From NCBI RefSeq assembly GCF_008843145.1, contig NZ_CP030265.1, positions 4,705,001 through 4,769,000 on the forward strand: a stretch of DNA of 64,000 bases, given 5' to 3'. Under the pieces are notes generated by a model that searched no databases, had not been told where the DNA came from, and saw only the letters and a list, made by a program, of their open reading frames with translations. Position numbers and translations under genes: made by a program. The DNA comes from Skermanella pratensis. GTDB lineage: Bacteria > Pseudomonadota > Alphaproteobacteria > Azospirillales > Azospirillaceae. Within the stretch, counting starts at the first letter, position 1. Each line of letters starts with the position of its first letter. Positions 1 through 8,810 of this stretch are shown in pieces.

Positions 1-1
1 C

Positions 2-154
2 GAGGACTGGTCGGCCGACCTCAGCGACGCGGCCCTGGTGAAGCATGTCGCCGGCCGGGTGGCGGATTACCTGGACCCGGTCACCATCGCTGCCGTACGG
101 TCGGAATGGCTCAACGCCAATCCCCTGACCGACCTGCTTCCGCTTCCGGGCTGA
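2..154 (+). CDS. C-terminal end of an unidentified protein (cut by window start)
   Basis: An open frame enters from the left edge and stops with TGA at 152-154, giving about 50 residues that end in LTDLLPLPG. No domain is recognisable in so short a tail. The next gene begins 25 bp downstream on the same strand, so the two may be co-transcribed. Function is not assigned. Confidence 0.6.
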   Translation, partial: EDWSADLSDAALVKHVAGRVADYLDPVTIAAVRSEWLNANPLTDLLPLPG

Positions 155-179
155 GCCACCAACAGGAGATCCCAGAACA

Positions 180-1412
180 GTGCCTTCGCCGCTTCGCCTT
201 CCACTGCTCGCCGCCGTCGTGGCGGCGGGGCTTAATCTGGGCGCCGTGCCGGCAGGCGCCCAGGCACCGTCATCCCCGACACCCGACTGGGACGCGACGC
301 TGGCGGCCGCGCGCGGCAAGACCGTGTTCTGGAACGCCTGGGCGGGCGACCCCCGGATCAACGACTATATCGGCTGGGTCGGCGGCCAGGTGCGCGACCG
401 CTTCGGCATCGACCTGCGCCATGTCAAGGTGACCGACACAGCCGACGTCGTATCCCGCGTGCTGGCCGAGAAGGCGGCCGGCAAGGACCGGGGCGGCTCG
501 GTCGACCTGGTCTGGATCAACGGCGAGAACTTCGCGGCCATGAAGGAGAACGGGCTGCTGCACGGCCCCTTCGTGGACCGGCTGCCCAACGCGGCCCTGA
601 TCGACACGGAGGGCAAGCCGACCACCACGGTGGATTTCACCATCCCGACCGACGGGATGGAGGCGCCGTGGGGCATGGCCCAGTTCGTCTTCGTCCATGA
701 CGGCGATCAGGTCGCCGCACCGCCGCGCAGCGCCGCCGCCCTGCTGGACTGGACGAAGGAGAACCCCGGCCGGTTCACCTATCCGGGCCCGCCGGACTTC
801 ATCGGCAGCACCTTCCTGAAGCAGATGCTGGTGGAGGTGGCGGCCGACCCGGCGCGGCTCCAGAAGCCGGCCGACGATGCCGATTTCGACCTGGTGACCG
901 CACCGCTCTGGTCGTTCCTGGAGCAACTCCATCCCAACCTGGCGCGCGGCGGACGGAGTTTCCCGGCGAGCGGCCCGGCGCTGAAGCAGATGCTGGCCGA
1001 CGGCGAGGTCGCCATGGGCTTGAGCTTCCATCCCGGCGAGGCGTCCCGCGATATCGCCGGCGGCCTGCTGCCGTCCTCGGTCCGCACCTTCGTGCTGGAG
1101 CGCGGAACGATCGGCAACACCCATTTCGTGGCGATCCCCTACAACGCGAACGCCCTGGAGGCCGCGATGGTGGTGGCCGATTTCCTGCTGTCGCCGGAAG
1201 CCCAATTGCGCAAGCAGGACCCCGGCGTGTGGGGCGACTTCACCGTCCTCGACCTGGACCGGCTCAAGCCGGAGGACCGCCGGAGGTTCGACGCGCTGCC
1301 TCGGGGAGAGGCGACCCTGTCGGACGAGGAACTGGGCACGCCCCAGCCCGAACCGCACCCCTCGTGGATGGTGCGGATCGAGCAGCAATGGACGAAGCGG
1401 TACGGAAGCTGA
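180..1412 (+). CDS. ABC transporter substrate-binding protein, YnjB-type
   Basis: Periplasmic solute-binding protein of 410 residues. The GTG start is preceded by AGGAG about 11 bp upstream. An N-terminal signal peptide (hydrophobic stretch at roughly residues 5-25, cleavage near AGA-QA) precedes a two-lobed binding fold with VFWNAWAGDP near the start, VDLVWINGENF, and a late FVAIPYNANALEAAMVVADF segment. These are typical of the extracellular binding proteins related to E. coli YnjB. The ligand cannot be told from sequence, and no permease or ATPase gene follows: the next gene is convergent pgk. Transporter partners, if any, would lie upstream of the window. Confidence 0.8.
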   Translation: MPSPLRLPLLAAVVAAGLNLGAVPAGAQAPSSPTPDWDATLAAARGKTVFWNAWAGDPRINDYIGWVGGQVRDRFGIDLRHVKVTDTADVVSRVLAEKAAGKDRGGSVDLVWINGENFAAMKENGLLHGPFVDRLPNAALIDTEGKPTTTVDFTIPTDGMEAPWGMAQFVFVHDGDQVAAPPRSAAALLDWTKENPGRFTYPGPPDFIGSTFLKQMLVEVAADPARLQKPADDADFDLVTAPLWSFLEQLHPNLARGGRSFPASGPALKQMLADGEVAMGLSFHPGEASRDIAGGLLPSSVRTFVLERGTIGNTHFVAIPYNANALEAAMVVADFLLSPEAQLRKQDPGVWGDFTVLDLDRLKPEDRRRFDALPRGEATLSDEELGTPQPEPHPSWMVRIEQQWTKRYGS

Positions 1413-1424
1413 CGCTTCCGCCGC

Positions 1425-2618
1425 TCAGCCCTTGAGCGCCGCGACGCCCGGCAGATCCTTGCCTTCCAGCCATTCCAGGAAGGCGCCGCCGGCGGCCGAG
1501 ACATAGGTGAACGAGTCCTCGACGCCGGCCGCGGCCAGGGCCGCCACGGTGTCGCCGCCGCCGGCCACGCTCAGGACCCGCCCGGCCTTGGTCAGCGCCG
1601 CGACGCTGCCGGCCACCGCGTTGGTCCCGGCGTCGAACGGCCGGGTCTCGAACGCGCCGAGCGGGCCGTTCCAGACCACCGTGCGGCAGCCCTGGAGCTT
1701 CAGGGTCACGTACTCGACCGTGGCCGGGCCGACATCCAGGATCATGGCGTCGGCGGGCACCTGGTCGATCGCCACCACCTGGCTCTCGGCGCCGGCCTTG
1801 AACTCCTTAGCGACGATGGCATCGCGCGGCAGCAGGATCTCGCATCCCGCCTGGTCGGCGATCGCCATGATCTCGCGCGCCTGCTCGGCCATGTCCTTCT
1901 CGCACAGCGAGGCTCCGACCGCGGTGCCGCGGGCATAGAGGAAGGTGTTGGCCATGCCGCCGCCCAGCGCCAGCAGGTTGACCCGGCGCACCAGGTTGCC
2001 CAGCAGGTCCAGCTTGGTGGAGATCTTGGCGCCGCCGACCACGGCGGCGACCGGGCGCTCGGGGTTTTCGAGCGCCAGCGTCAGCGCCTTCAGCTCGGCT
2101 TCCATCAGGCGGCCGGCGGCGTTGGGCAGCAGGCGGGCCAGCGCCTCGGTCGAGGCGTGGGCGCGGTGGGCGGCGGAGAAGGCGTCGTTGACGTAGATGT
2201 CGCCCAGCTCGGCGAGCTGCTTCGCGAAACCGGGATCGTTCTTCTCCTCCTCGGGGTGGAAGCGGAGATTCTCCATCACGATGATCGAGCCGCCGTGGAG
2301 ATTGGCGATGGCCTCCTTGGCCTGAGGCCCGACGCAGTCCGGCGCGAAGGCGACCTTCTGGCCGACCGCCTTGGACACCGCGTCGACCACGGGCCGCAGC
2401 GAGTATTTCGGATCGGGACCGCCCTTGGGCCGGCCGAAGTGCGACAGCACGACCACCTTGGCGCCGGCCTGCGACAGCTCCGTCAGGGTCGGGGCCAGCC
2501 GGTCGATGCGCGTCGTGTCCGATACCGCGCCGTCCTTCATGGGCACGTTCAGGTCGGCCCGGACCAGGACGGTCTTGCCATCGAACTGGTAGTCATCAAG
2601 GGTTTTGAAGCCGCTCAT
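1425..2618 (-). CDS. pgk: phosphoglycerate kinase
   Basis: Cytosolic glycolytic enzyme that transfers phosphate between 1,3-bisphosphoglycerate and ADP. The 397-residue length is normal for bacterial Pgk. Visible family signatures are [10 protein letters not shown] near the N-terminus, [22 protein letters not shown] in the middle, and the nucleotide-binding GGGDTVAAL near the C-terminus. The frame stays open upstream to 2915, but the family N-terminus ([10 protein letters not shown]) fixes the start at 2616-2618. It is convergent with the binding-protein gene, with only 12 bp between their stops. A gap of about 280 bp separates it from the divergent methyltransferase, so both promoters probably lie there. 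Confidence 0.97.
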   Translation of the reverse strand: MSGFKTLDDYQFDGKTVLVRADLNVPMKDGAVSDTTRIDRLAPTLTELSQAGAKVVVLSHFGRPKGGPDPKYSLRPVVDAVSKAVGQKVAFAPDCVGPQAKEAIANLHGGSIIVMENLRFHPEEEKNDPGFAKQLAELGDIYVNDAFSAAHRAHASTEALARLLPNAAGRLMEAELKALTLALENPERPVAAVVGGAKISTKLDLLGNLVRRVNLLALGGGMANTFLYARGTAVGASLCEKDMAEQAREIMAIADQAGCEILLPRDAIVAKEFKAGAESQVVAIDQVPADAMILDVGPATVEYVTLKLQGCRTVVWNGPLGAFETRPFDAGTNAVAGSVAALTKAGRVLSVAGGGDTVAALAAAGVEDSFTYVSAAGGAFLEWLEGKDLPGVAALKG

Positions 2619-2899
2619 CGGTTCCGTCCCATTCCTCGTGAATTCAGCGCCAAGTGGATCGCCAAAGATGTCGCAGGGTGTCTTCGTGGCATTTTCATGA
2701 TGCCGGTCGCAGCGATGGGGAACCAACCACAACCGGCCCGGCAAATCAATGTCCCGCCGCCGCGCCGGACGGCGACTATGACAGGCTACCCGTATCGAAA
2801 TCGACGGCTCCGCCTTCCCGACCGGACCCGGCTCGACTTGGCGCCGCGGGAAACCGGCATACCTGTGGTATGATCGCCAACGTTGACGGAGCTTCGACC

Positions 2900-3943
2900 A
2901 TGATCGGACCGGCAAGACGCGCGGCCTATGCCCTCAGCCAGACCGCCCGCATCTCATGGTTCTTCGGGCAGTATCTCCTGGCGGCCAGGCTGGACGGCCG
3001 GGCAGTTCCCAAGAACCGGGTGCCGTCCGGGCTGAAGACGCCGGACCGGGCGACCATCCTGGCGGACTTGCGGGCGCTGATGAGCCGCGACTTCGCCAAC
3101 ATCGAGGCGGGCTGCTACCGCATGCCCCACGACATGGTGGAGCCCCCGCGCAAGGTGCTGCGCGACGCGGTCCGCTTCTTCCAGGATCTGCCCGAGGTGC
3201 GGCGCCGGCGGCGCGGCCGGATCGCCACCGAAGTGTTCGAGGAGCGGCGGGCGGAAGGCTCGAAGCTGCCGCGCTACTACCTGCAGAACTTCCATTACCA
3301 GACCGACGGCTATCTGAGCGACCACTCGGCCGAGCTGTACGACCACCAGGTGGAAGTGCTGTTCGGCGGCGGCGCGGATGCGATGCGCCGGCAGGCGCTG
3401 GTGCCGCTGCACCGGCATTTCCGGGAACGCCGGGTCGCCGAGAGCAGGCTTCTGGACGTGGCCTGCGGCACGGGCCGGTTCCTGACCTTCGTGAAGGACA
3501 ATTATCCCCGGCTGGACGTAACCGCGCTGGACCTGAGCCCGAACTACCTGCGCCAGGCGCAGCGGCTGCTCAGCCCCTGGTCGCGCACCCGGTTCGTCCA
3601 GGCCGCGGCCGAGGGCATACCCGCGCGGGACGAGAGCTTCGACGCGGTCACCTGCATCTACCTGTTCCACGAATTGCCGCGCAAGGTGCGGGCCGCCGCC
3701 GCGGCCGAGATGGCGCGGGTGCTGAAGCGGGACGGAATCCTGGTGTTCGTCGAAACCCTTCAGAAGGGCGACCGGCCGGATTACGACGGCCTGCTGGACC
3801 TGTTCCCGCTGGCCTTCTACGAACCCTATTACGACGACTACATCCGCCAGGATATCGGCGCGCTGTTTTCGGAAGCCGGCCTCGAAATCGTCGACACGAC
3901 GCTGGCGTTCATGTCCAAGGTGGTGGTATTGCGCAAGCGGTGA
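2900..3943 (+). CDS. class I SAM-dependent methyltransferase
   Basis: Predicted soluble methyltransferase of 347 residues. The SAM-binding motif I ([11 protein letters not shown]) lies at about residue 185, followed by the acidic strand [11 protein letters not shown] and a Methyltransf_11-type C-terminal half ([25 protein letters not shown]). The first 180 residues are a family-specific helical extension. An in-frame ATG lies 30 bp upstream at 2870, but ACGGAG at 2886-2891 favours the ATG at 2900. The substrate is unknown. Neighbours (pgk, CYTH-CHAD) give no pathway clue. Confidence 0.85.
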   Translation: MIGPARRAAYALSQTARISWFFGQYLLAARLDGRAVPKNRVPSGLKTPDRATILADLRALMSRDFANIEAGCYRMPHDMVEPPRKVLRDAVRFFQDLPEVRRRRRGRIATEVFEERRAEGSKLPRYYLQNFHYQTDGYLSDHSAELYDHQVEVLFGGGADAMRRQALVPLHRHFRERRVAESRLLDVACGTGRFLTFVKDNYPRLDVTALDLSPNYLRQAQRLLSPWSRTRFVQAAAEGIPARDESFDAVTCIYLFHELPRKVRAAAAAEMARVLKRDGILVFVETLQKGDRPDYDGLLDLFPLAFYEPYYDDYIRQDIGALFSEAGLEIVDTTLAFMSKVVVLRKR

Positions 3944-4151
3944 AGACGGCGGCGGGGAGCGGCGGGAAGCGGCGGCACCAGCAACCCGCCGCCGATGTCT
4001 TGCCGGCGCGATCACATTTATTACAGTTTTGTGAAACTAATATTACATATTGTTTGTAGATGGGCCGTCTTCTATAAGGTTTGCCAATGTTTTCAGTTTC
4101 ATGACAAATCTCGGTAGCTGACATTGGCCCCGGGTTGAGAGACACTAAAGA

Positions 4152-5735
4152 ATGGCAAGCCAGGAGATCGAGTTGAAGCTGCGGGTCGAGCCGCAGCATC
4201 TGCCCCGCTTCCGCAATTCCCCGGCATTGGCCGGAACGGAGGGCCGACCGGCCGCCAAGAACCTTGAAAGCGTCTATTACGACACCGAGGACTTGCGGTT
4301 GCGTAGCCGCGACGTGACGTTGCGGGTCCGCAAGCAGGGACGCAGCTTCGTCCAGACGATCAAGGCGGCCAACGAACATGCCGGCGGAGTGTTCAGCCGG
4401 GGCGAGTGGGAATGCGCGGTGCCGACCGCCGAACCCGACCTCGCCGCCGTGACGGACGGGGAGCCGTTGCGCCTGCTGGGTCCGGTCACCCAGGCCGAAC
4501 TGCGGCCGGTCTTCGCCAGCCACGTAAAGCGCCAGGTCCGGATGCTGAACGGCGCCGCGGGCCACGGCCCCGGCACCGTGATCGAGGTCGCCATCGACCA
4601 GGGCGAGATCCGGACGTCCGGCGGGGAGGTCTTGCCGCTGGCGGAGCTGGAGCTGGAGTTGAAGGGCGGCGATCCCCAGGCCCTGTTCGACCTGGCGCTG
4701 GAGCTGTCGGGCGTGGCGCCCCTGCGGATCGAGACCCGCACCAAGGCCGAGCGCGGCTACGCCCTGGCAGCGGGCGAGGCCGAATCGGCGGTCAAGGCCC
4801 GGAAGCTGCTGCTGACCCCGGATCATACCGCCGAGCAGGCGCTGGCCTCGATCATGCGCAACTGCCTGAGCCACGTGGTGCTGAACGAGGCGTCGGCGCT
4901 CAAGGGCGCGGACCCCGAGGGCGTCCACCAGATGCGGGTGGCGCTGCGCCGCCTGCGCTCCGCCCTGGGGCTGTTCCGCACGCTGGTGCCGGCGGACCAG
5001 TACGACTGGCTGGCCGGCGAGGTGAAGTGGCTGGCCGGGGAACTCGGCAACGCTCGGGACTGGGACGTCTTCCTGGCGGACCTGCTGGCCCCGGTCGAAG
5101 GCGCGCTGGACGAGGAAGCCGCCCGGGGCGGCCCGCTGACCGCGCTCCGCGAGGCGGCCCTGGCCAGCAGGGAGCGGGCCTATGAAAGGGCGCGCGAGGC
5201 CATCCTGTCGCCCCGCTACACCACCCTGTTGCTCAAGCTGGGAAGCTGGCTGGAGGCGCGCTCCTGGCGCCAGCAGCCGCTGTCGGAGGAGGCGGCCCGG
5301 CTGTTCGCCCCGGTCACCGATCTGGCCGACGGGCTGCTCGCCAAGCGGCACAAGCAGGCGCGCCGGCGCGGCGCCGGGTTCGCGCAACTGCGCGCCGAAC
5401 AGCGGCACGAGCTTCGCATCGCCCTGAAGAAGCTGCGCTATGCCGCCGAATTCTTCCGCTCGCTCTACGGCGACAAGGCCACGGCGAAGTATCTGCGCCG
5501 GCTTGCCGCCCTGCAGGACGACCTGGGCCACCTGAACGACGTCGCCACCGCCGAAACCCTGATGGGCCGGCTGGCGAACGAACAGGCGGGAGGCCCCGGC
5601 CTGTGGCGCATCGGCGGCGGCATGGTGATCGGCTGGCACGCCCGAGGGGTGGCGCAGATCGAGCCGCGGCTGATCCGGGACTGGGAGAATTTCGCCGCGG
5701 CGAAGCCTTTCTGGTCGAAGCCGTCGAACGGCTAG
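4152..5735 (+). CDS. CYTH and CHAD domain-containing protein (putative inorganic triphosphatase)
   Basis: Two-domain protein of 527 residues. Residues 1-200 form a CYTH triphosphate tunnel: the hallmark EIELKLRV (ExExK) is at residues 5-12, with further charged strands such as YYDTEDLRLRSRDVTLRVRK. Residues from about 220 to 510 form a histidine-rich helical CHAD domain (VHQMRVALRRLRSAL, ELRIALKKLRYAAEFF). CYTH-CHAD fusions such as E. coli YgiF hydrolyse inorganic triphosphate, and CHAD domains bind polyphosphate. That function is inferred from the family. A comparatively AT-rich 208-bp gap upstream probably holds the promoter, and the ParA gene follows 18 bp downstream. Confidence 0.9.
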   Translation: MASQEIELKLRVEPQHLPRFRNSPALAGTEGRPAAKNLESVYYDTEDLRLRSRDVTLRVRKQGRSFVQTIKAANEHAGGVFSRGEWECAVPTAEPDLAAVTDGEPLRLLGPVTQAELRPVFASHVKRQVRMLNGAAGHGPGTVIEVAIDQGEIRTSGGEVLPLAELELELKGGDPQALFDLALELSGVAPLRIETRTKAERGYALAAGEAESAVKARKLLLTPDHTAEQALASIMRNCLSHVVLNEASALKGADPEGVHQMRVALRRLRSALGLFRTLVPADQYDWLAGEVKWLAGELGNARDWDVFLADLLAPVEGALDEEAARGGPLTALREAALASRERAYERAREAILSPRYTTLLLKLGSWLEARSWRQQPLSEEAARLFAPVTDLADGLLAKRHKQARRRGAGFAQLRAEQRHELRIALKKLRYAAEFFRSLYGDKATAKYLRRLAALQDDLGHLNDVATAETLMGRLANEQAGGPGLWRIGGGMVIGWHARGVAQIEPRLIRDWENFAAAKPFWSKPSNG

Positions 5736-5753
5736 GATAGGATCGCCGCGACC

Positions 5754-6380
5754 ATGCTCACAGTCCTCGTCGCCAACATCAAGGGCGGTTGCGGCAAGAC
5801 CACGATCGCGACCCATCTGGCGGCCGCCTTCGCGACGGCCGGGCAGAACACCCTGCTGGCGGACGTGGACCGCCAGAGATCCAGCCTGGGCTGGGTCGAC
5901 CGCCGTCCGGCCGATGCGGCCCCCCTGACCGGGCTGGACTGGAGCAAGGACCTGGCGACTCCGCCCAAGGGCTCGGGCCGGCTGGTCATCGACGCGCCGG
6001 CCGCGCTGAAGACCAGGCAGATCGAGGAACTGGTCAAGCTGGCCGACGTGATCGTGCTCCCGGTGCTGCCCAGCGCCTTCGACGAGCAGGCGACCCGGCG
6101 CTTCCTGGACAAACTGGAGGAGCTGAAGCCGATCGCCAGGAACAAGAAGGCTATCGCCGTGGTCGGCAACCGGCTGCGGGCCCGGACCAAGTCGGCCGAC
6201 CGTCTGGACGAGTTCCTGGACGGGGTCGGCCACAAGGTCGTGACCCGGATCCGCGACACCCAGCTCTATCCCGATACCGCCGCCACCGGCCTAAGCCTGT
6301 TCGACCTGAAGGGCAAGCGGGTCGGGGATTACCGCTCCGACTGGGAACCGCTGCTCAGCTACATAGCGCTGTTGGAATAA
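5754..6380 (+). CDS. ParA-family ATPase
   Basis: Small (208 residues) cytosolic ATPase of the ParA/MinD (SIMIBI) class. The deviant Walker A KGGCGKTT with its signature lysine is at residues 10-17, Walker A' LLADVDRQ at about 37, and a Walker B-like LVIDAPAAL near 80. Members of this size partition plasmids or position cell machinery. There is no parB-like partner nearby, so the cargo is unknown. It lies 18 bp after the CYTH-CHAD gene and is probably co-transcribed with it. Confidence 0.88.
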   Translation: MLTVLVANIKGGCGKTTIATHLAAAFATAGQNTLLADVDRQRSSLGWVDRRPADAAPLTGLDWSKDLATPPKGSGRLVIDAPAALKTRQIEELVKLADVIVLPVLPSAFDEQATRRFLDKLEELKPIARNKKAIAVVGNRLRARTKSADRLDEFLDGVGHKVVTRIRDTQLYPDTAATGLSLFDLKGKRVGDYRSDWEPLLSYIALLE

Positions 6381-6452
6381 GCGCCCGGCGGACCCGGTCC
6401 CGCATATCCCGGGAGCTTACCGCGCCTGCGCCTCCGCCACCCGGATCGGGTA

Positions 6453-6469
6453 GTCCAAAATTACTGGAC
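6453..6469. promoter_or_regulatory. small inverted repeat, possible upstream activator site
   Basis: GTCCA and TGGAC face each other across 7 bp, about 105 bp upstream of the sigma-54 -24 element at 6575. Enhancer-binding activators usually bind 80-150 bp upstream of such promoters, so position fits. The arms are only 5 bp and could be chance. Confidence 0.25.
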
Positions 6470-6561
6470 AGGTTCCAGCAAACTCGACGGCCCGACCGGT
6501 TCAAGCCCCGGCCGGCGGGGTCCGAGCCCCGCGGAAAGCCACTGGAGCAGCGGCTTTTCCA

Positions 6562-6590
6562 CCACTTTCGAAAGTGGCACGCGACTTGCT
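6562..6590 (+). promoter_or_regulatory. sigma-54 (RpoN) promoter with overlapping 16-bp palindrome
   Basis: TGGCACG at 6575-6581, four bases, then TTGCT at 6586-6590 match the sigma-54 -24/-12 consensus exactly. Transcription should start near 6602, 64 bp before the ATG of the glycine-rich small protein. A perfect palindrome CCACTTTCGAAAGTGG at 6562-6577 shares its last three bases with the -24 element, so a protein bound there could block the polymerase. The window also encodes a sigma-54 activator (PrsR at 27.4 kb), a candidate but unproven partner. Confidence 0.8.
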
Positions 6591-6665
6591 GATAGAGGAA
6601 GCATCGGCGGACGGCGACGGTGCCGACGGCGAAATGAAACAGACCTTCGATCAGCGGAGAAAATC

Positions 6666-6923
6666 ATGAGCACCAATGTCGGCGTTGAGCAGAGCGGCAA
6701 GTCGGGCGGCGACGCGTTCGGTCACTCCACCTCGGGTTCCATGGGCGTGGGCGGCGCCGGCCTGGGCTCCGCCTCGGCCTTCGGCGGCCTCGGCAACGGC
6801 TCGTCCTCGGGCACCGCGTCGGGCTTCGGCGGCGATGCCGGCTCCACCTCGGCCGCTGCGGGCGCCCTGGGCGGCGACGTGAGCGACAACACCTCGATCG
6901 GCTCGATCACGATCAACTCCTGA
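6666..6923 (+). CDS. small Gly/Ser/Ala-rich protein of unknown function
   Basis: An 85-residue low-complexity protein dominated by Gly, Ser, Ala and Thr, with FGGLGNGSSSGTASGFGG in the middle and an Asp/Ile end (DNTSIGSITINS). It has no Sec signal, no cysteine and no membrane segment. GGAGAA at 6654-6659 is a good ribosome-binding site. Strict coding logic is supported by the sigma-54 promoter 75 bp upstream and a strong terminator 26 bp downstream: it is a complete single-gene transcription unit. It lacks a PEP-CTERM signal. It could be a secreted, surface or amyloid-like peptide, but nothing in the sequence decides this. Confidence 0.7.
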   Translation: MSTNVGVEQSGKSGGDAFGHSTSGSMGVGGAGLGSASAFGGLGNGSSSGTASGFGGDAGSTSAAAGALGGDVSDNTSIGSITINS

Positions 6924-6948
6924 TCGCTGACGCCCCTTGGGGTCAGGG

Positions 6949-6982
6949 AAAAGGCGCGGCGCCCCAGGGTGCCGCGCCTTTT
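6949..6982. terminator. strong bidirectional Rho-independent terminator
   Basis: AAAAGGCGCGGC at 6949-6960 and GCCGCGCCTTTT at 6971-6982 form a perfect 12-bp stem with a 10-base loop, with A and T tracts built into the stem. It lies between the convergent ends of the glycine-rich gene and the 73-residue membrane protein gene and can serve both. Confidence 0.85.
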
Positions 6983-7015
6983 CCGCTTTCAAGACCGACT
7001 TCCGGGTACCGGCTC

Positions 7016-7237
7016 TCAGTTCTCGTGGGCCGCCGTGTCGCCCGGTCCCCGCGGACGCGCGCCGGCCTGATCGAAGGCCCGGCGGATCGAGAAGAAGATC
7101 ACCCCGACGGCCACCGCGAAGACGATCAGCCCCATGTAATAGAACGTGTGATCCGCTGCGCGCGACGCCACGAACAGCCCGATCAGGCCGATCACGCCGA
7201 CGATGCCGTTGGCCACCCATGTGCCGATCTTGTCCAC
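7016..7237 (-). CDS. small membrane protein, unknown function
   Basis: A 73-residue protein with two predicted transmembrane helices (around WVANGIVGVIGLIGLFVA and MGLIVFAVAVGVIFF) and a polar, proline-containing cytosolic tail. The hydrophobic pattern and the terminator shared at its 3' end support it as a real gene. It sits 90 bp upstream of a histidine kinase gene that ends at 7328 on the same strand, so it probably has its own promoter or reads through from the kinase. Function is unknown. Confidence 0.65.
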   Translation of the reverse strand: MDKIGTWVANGIVGVIGLIGLFVASRAADHTFYYMGLIVFAVAVGVIFFSIRRAFDQAGARPRGPGDTAAHEN

Positions 7238-7327
7238 CGTACTCTCCTCCGTTCCGCAAGGCGGCTCGCCGCCGTAAATGACTCTGCATCTGTAATAGGG
7301 AAACGCCGCGATTGTCGCAATCGCTCC

Positions 7328-8728
7328 TTAAGTCGGCGGGGTGCCGGCCAGCGGGAGTTCCAGGACGAAGCAGGTGCCGCGGGAGTCGCTCCCGGCCAGG
7401 CGGATGTCGCCGCCATGGGCGCGGGCGACCTCGCGGGCGATCGCAAGTCCCAGCCCCGTGCCGCCGGCCCGGGCGGAGCCGGCGAAAGGCTGGAACAGGT
7501 TCTCCCGGGCGCGGGGCGGCAGGCCCGGCCCGTTGTCGCTGACCGTCAAAGCGAGCCGATCGCCGTCACTCTCCGGCGGCGCCGCGGCGACCGTGACCTC
7601 CGTGGCGCCTGCCTCCAGGGCGTTCCGCGCCAGGTTGGCCAGCGCGCGGGAAAGCTGCTCGCGGTCGGCCTGGACCTTCAATCCCCGCGGCACCCGGTTG
7701 ACCAAGGCGATGCCGGTGCCGGCGGCCGGCGCCAGCTCGGCCCCGACCTCCTCCACCACCTCGGCCAGCTGCACCGCCGCGCGCCTGAGCGGCAGCATGC
7801 CGTCGCGCGAATAGGCCAGGGTCTGGCTGCACAGCTCGACCGCCCGGTCGATCGCCTGCATCAGGCGCGGCGTGACCCGGCGAACCTCCGGATCCTCGCT
7901 GACCGCCAGCCGTTCGGAGACGAGCGCCGCGGTGGACAGGATGTTGCGCAGGTCGTGGTTGATCTTCGTGACCGCCGTGCCGAGGGCGGCGAGCCGTTCC
8001 CTCTGGCGCAGCGCCGAGCGCAACGCCGCCTGCATGTCGATCAGCTCGCGCTGGGCCATGCCGATCTCGTCCGCCCGCGCTGTGGGCGGCAGGGTCGCCG
8101 ACAGGTCCTCGGGATCGCGGCGGAACGCCATCATGCTGGCGGTGATCCGCTGCATCGGCCGGATCATCAAGCCGTTGAGGCTGAGGAACACCAGCCCGGC
8201 GGTGATCAGGGAGATCAGCACCGACAGTGCCAGGATTCGTTCGGCGAAATCGATCATCTCGGCGCGGAGCGGCGCCTCGTCCAGCACCAGCTCGACCTCG
8301 ACGCTGCCGTCCTTCGGCGAGGCTCCGGCGACCTGGATGACCCGGTCCTCCCGGCGGACCAGCAGGGCCACGGCGTCCATGATCATGTCGAACCACATGC
8401 CCCGCCTCAGGTCGTAGGCCTGCGCCACCGGCGGAGCGGGCGTCGTGCTCAGCATGTAGATGCGCTCGTCCGGCAGCTCGAGATCGACGGAATAGGCGCC
8501 GACATGGGCGAGCAGCTTGGTCTCCAGTTCCTCGGTGACCATCTGGTCGGGCGCCGCCTCGATCGTCAGGGCCGCGAGATGGCCGGCCGCCATCCGCTGC
8601 TCCAGCCAGACCTGCCGGAAGCGGGCGACAGACGGCGCGAAGATCAGCACCTCCGCCAGCATGACGAACAGGATGGTCATGACCAGCAGCTTGGCCGACA
8701 GGCTGGTGGCGAACTTGCGAAGGATCAT
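7328..8728 (-). CDS. sensor histidine kinase
   Basis: Inner-membrane two-component sensor of 466 residues. Transmembrane helices are at about 12-32 and 165-187, enclosing a periplasmic sensor of some 130 residues. A HAMP linker (RPMQRITASMMAFRRDP) follows, then a dimerisation/H-box (TKINHDLRNILST, His near residue 257), N-box NLARNALEAG, G1 SDNGPGLPP and G2 GGTGLGLAIAREVARAHGG. No response-regulator gene is adjacent, so it is an orphan here and its signal is unknown. Confidence 0.9.
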   Translation of the reverse strand: MILRKFATSLSAKLLVMTILFVMLAEVLIFAPSVARFRQVWLEQRMAAGHLAALTIEAAPDQMVTEELETKLLAHVGAYSVDLELPDERIYMLSTTPAPPVAQAYDLRRGMWFDMIMDAVALLVRREDRVIQVAGASPKDGSVEVELVLDEAPLRAEMIDFAERILALSVLISLITAGLVFLSLNGLMIRPMQRITASMMAFRRDPEDLSATLPPTARADEIGMAQRELIDMQAALRSALRQRERLAALGTAVTKINHDLRNILSTAALVSERLAVSEDPEVRRVTPRLMQAIDRAVELCSQTLAYSRDGMLPLRRAAVQLAEVVEEVGAELAPAAGTGIALVNRVPRGLKVQADREQLSRALANLARNALEAGATEVTVAAAPPESDGDRLALTVSDNGPGLPPRARENLFQPFAGSARAGGTGLGLAIAREVARAHGGDIRLAGSDSRGTCFVLELPLAGTPPT

Positions 8729-8810
8729 GGCCGGCGGCGCATCCGTTCCGTTGGGGACGGATACGTTATACTTAAAAGGCCGGCTTATTGAACCCGCGGC
8801 GGGGAAAGTT

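Noticed and set aside
3909-6233. Minus-strand open frame of about 770 codons opposite the CYTH-CHAD and ParA genes
   Set aside because: GC-rich shadow: the sense strand carries two recognisable families, and the antisense product is repetitive Gln/Arg/Gly text without domains.
6666-6923. Glycine-rich protein as a PEP-CTERM substrate because of its sigma-54 promoter
   Set aside because: It has no signal peptide, no PEP motif, no C-terminal helix and no basic tail.
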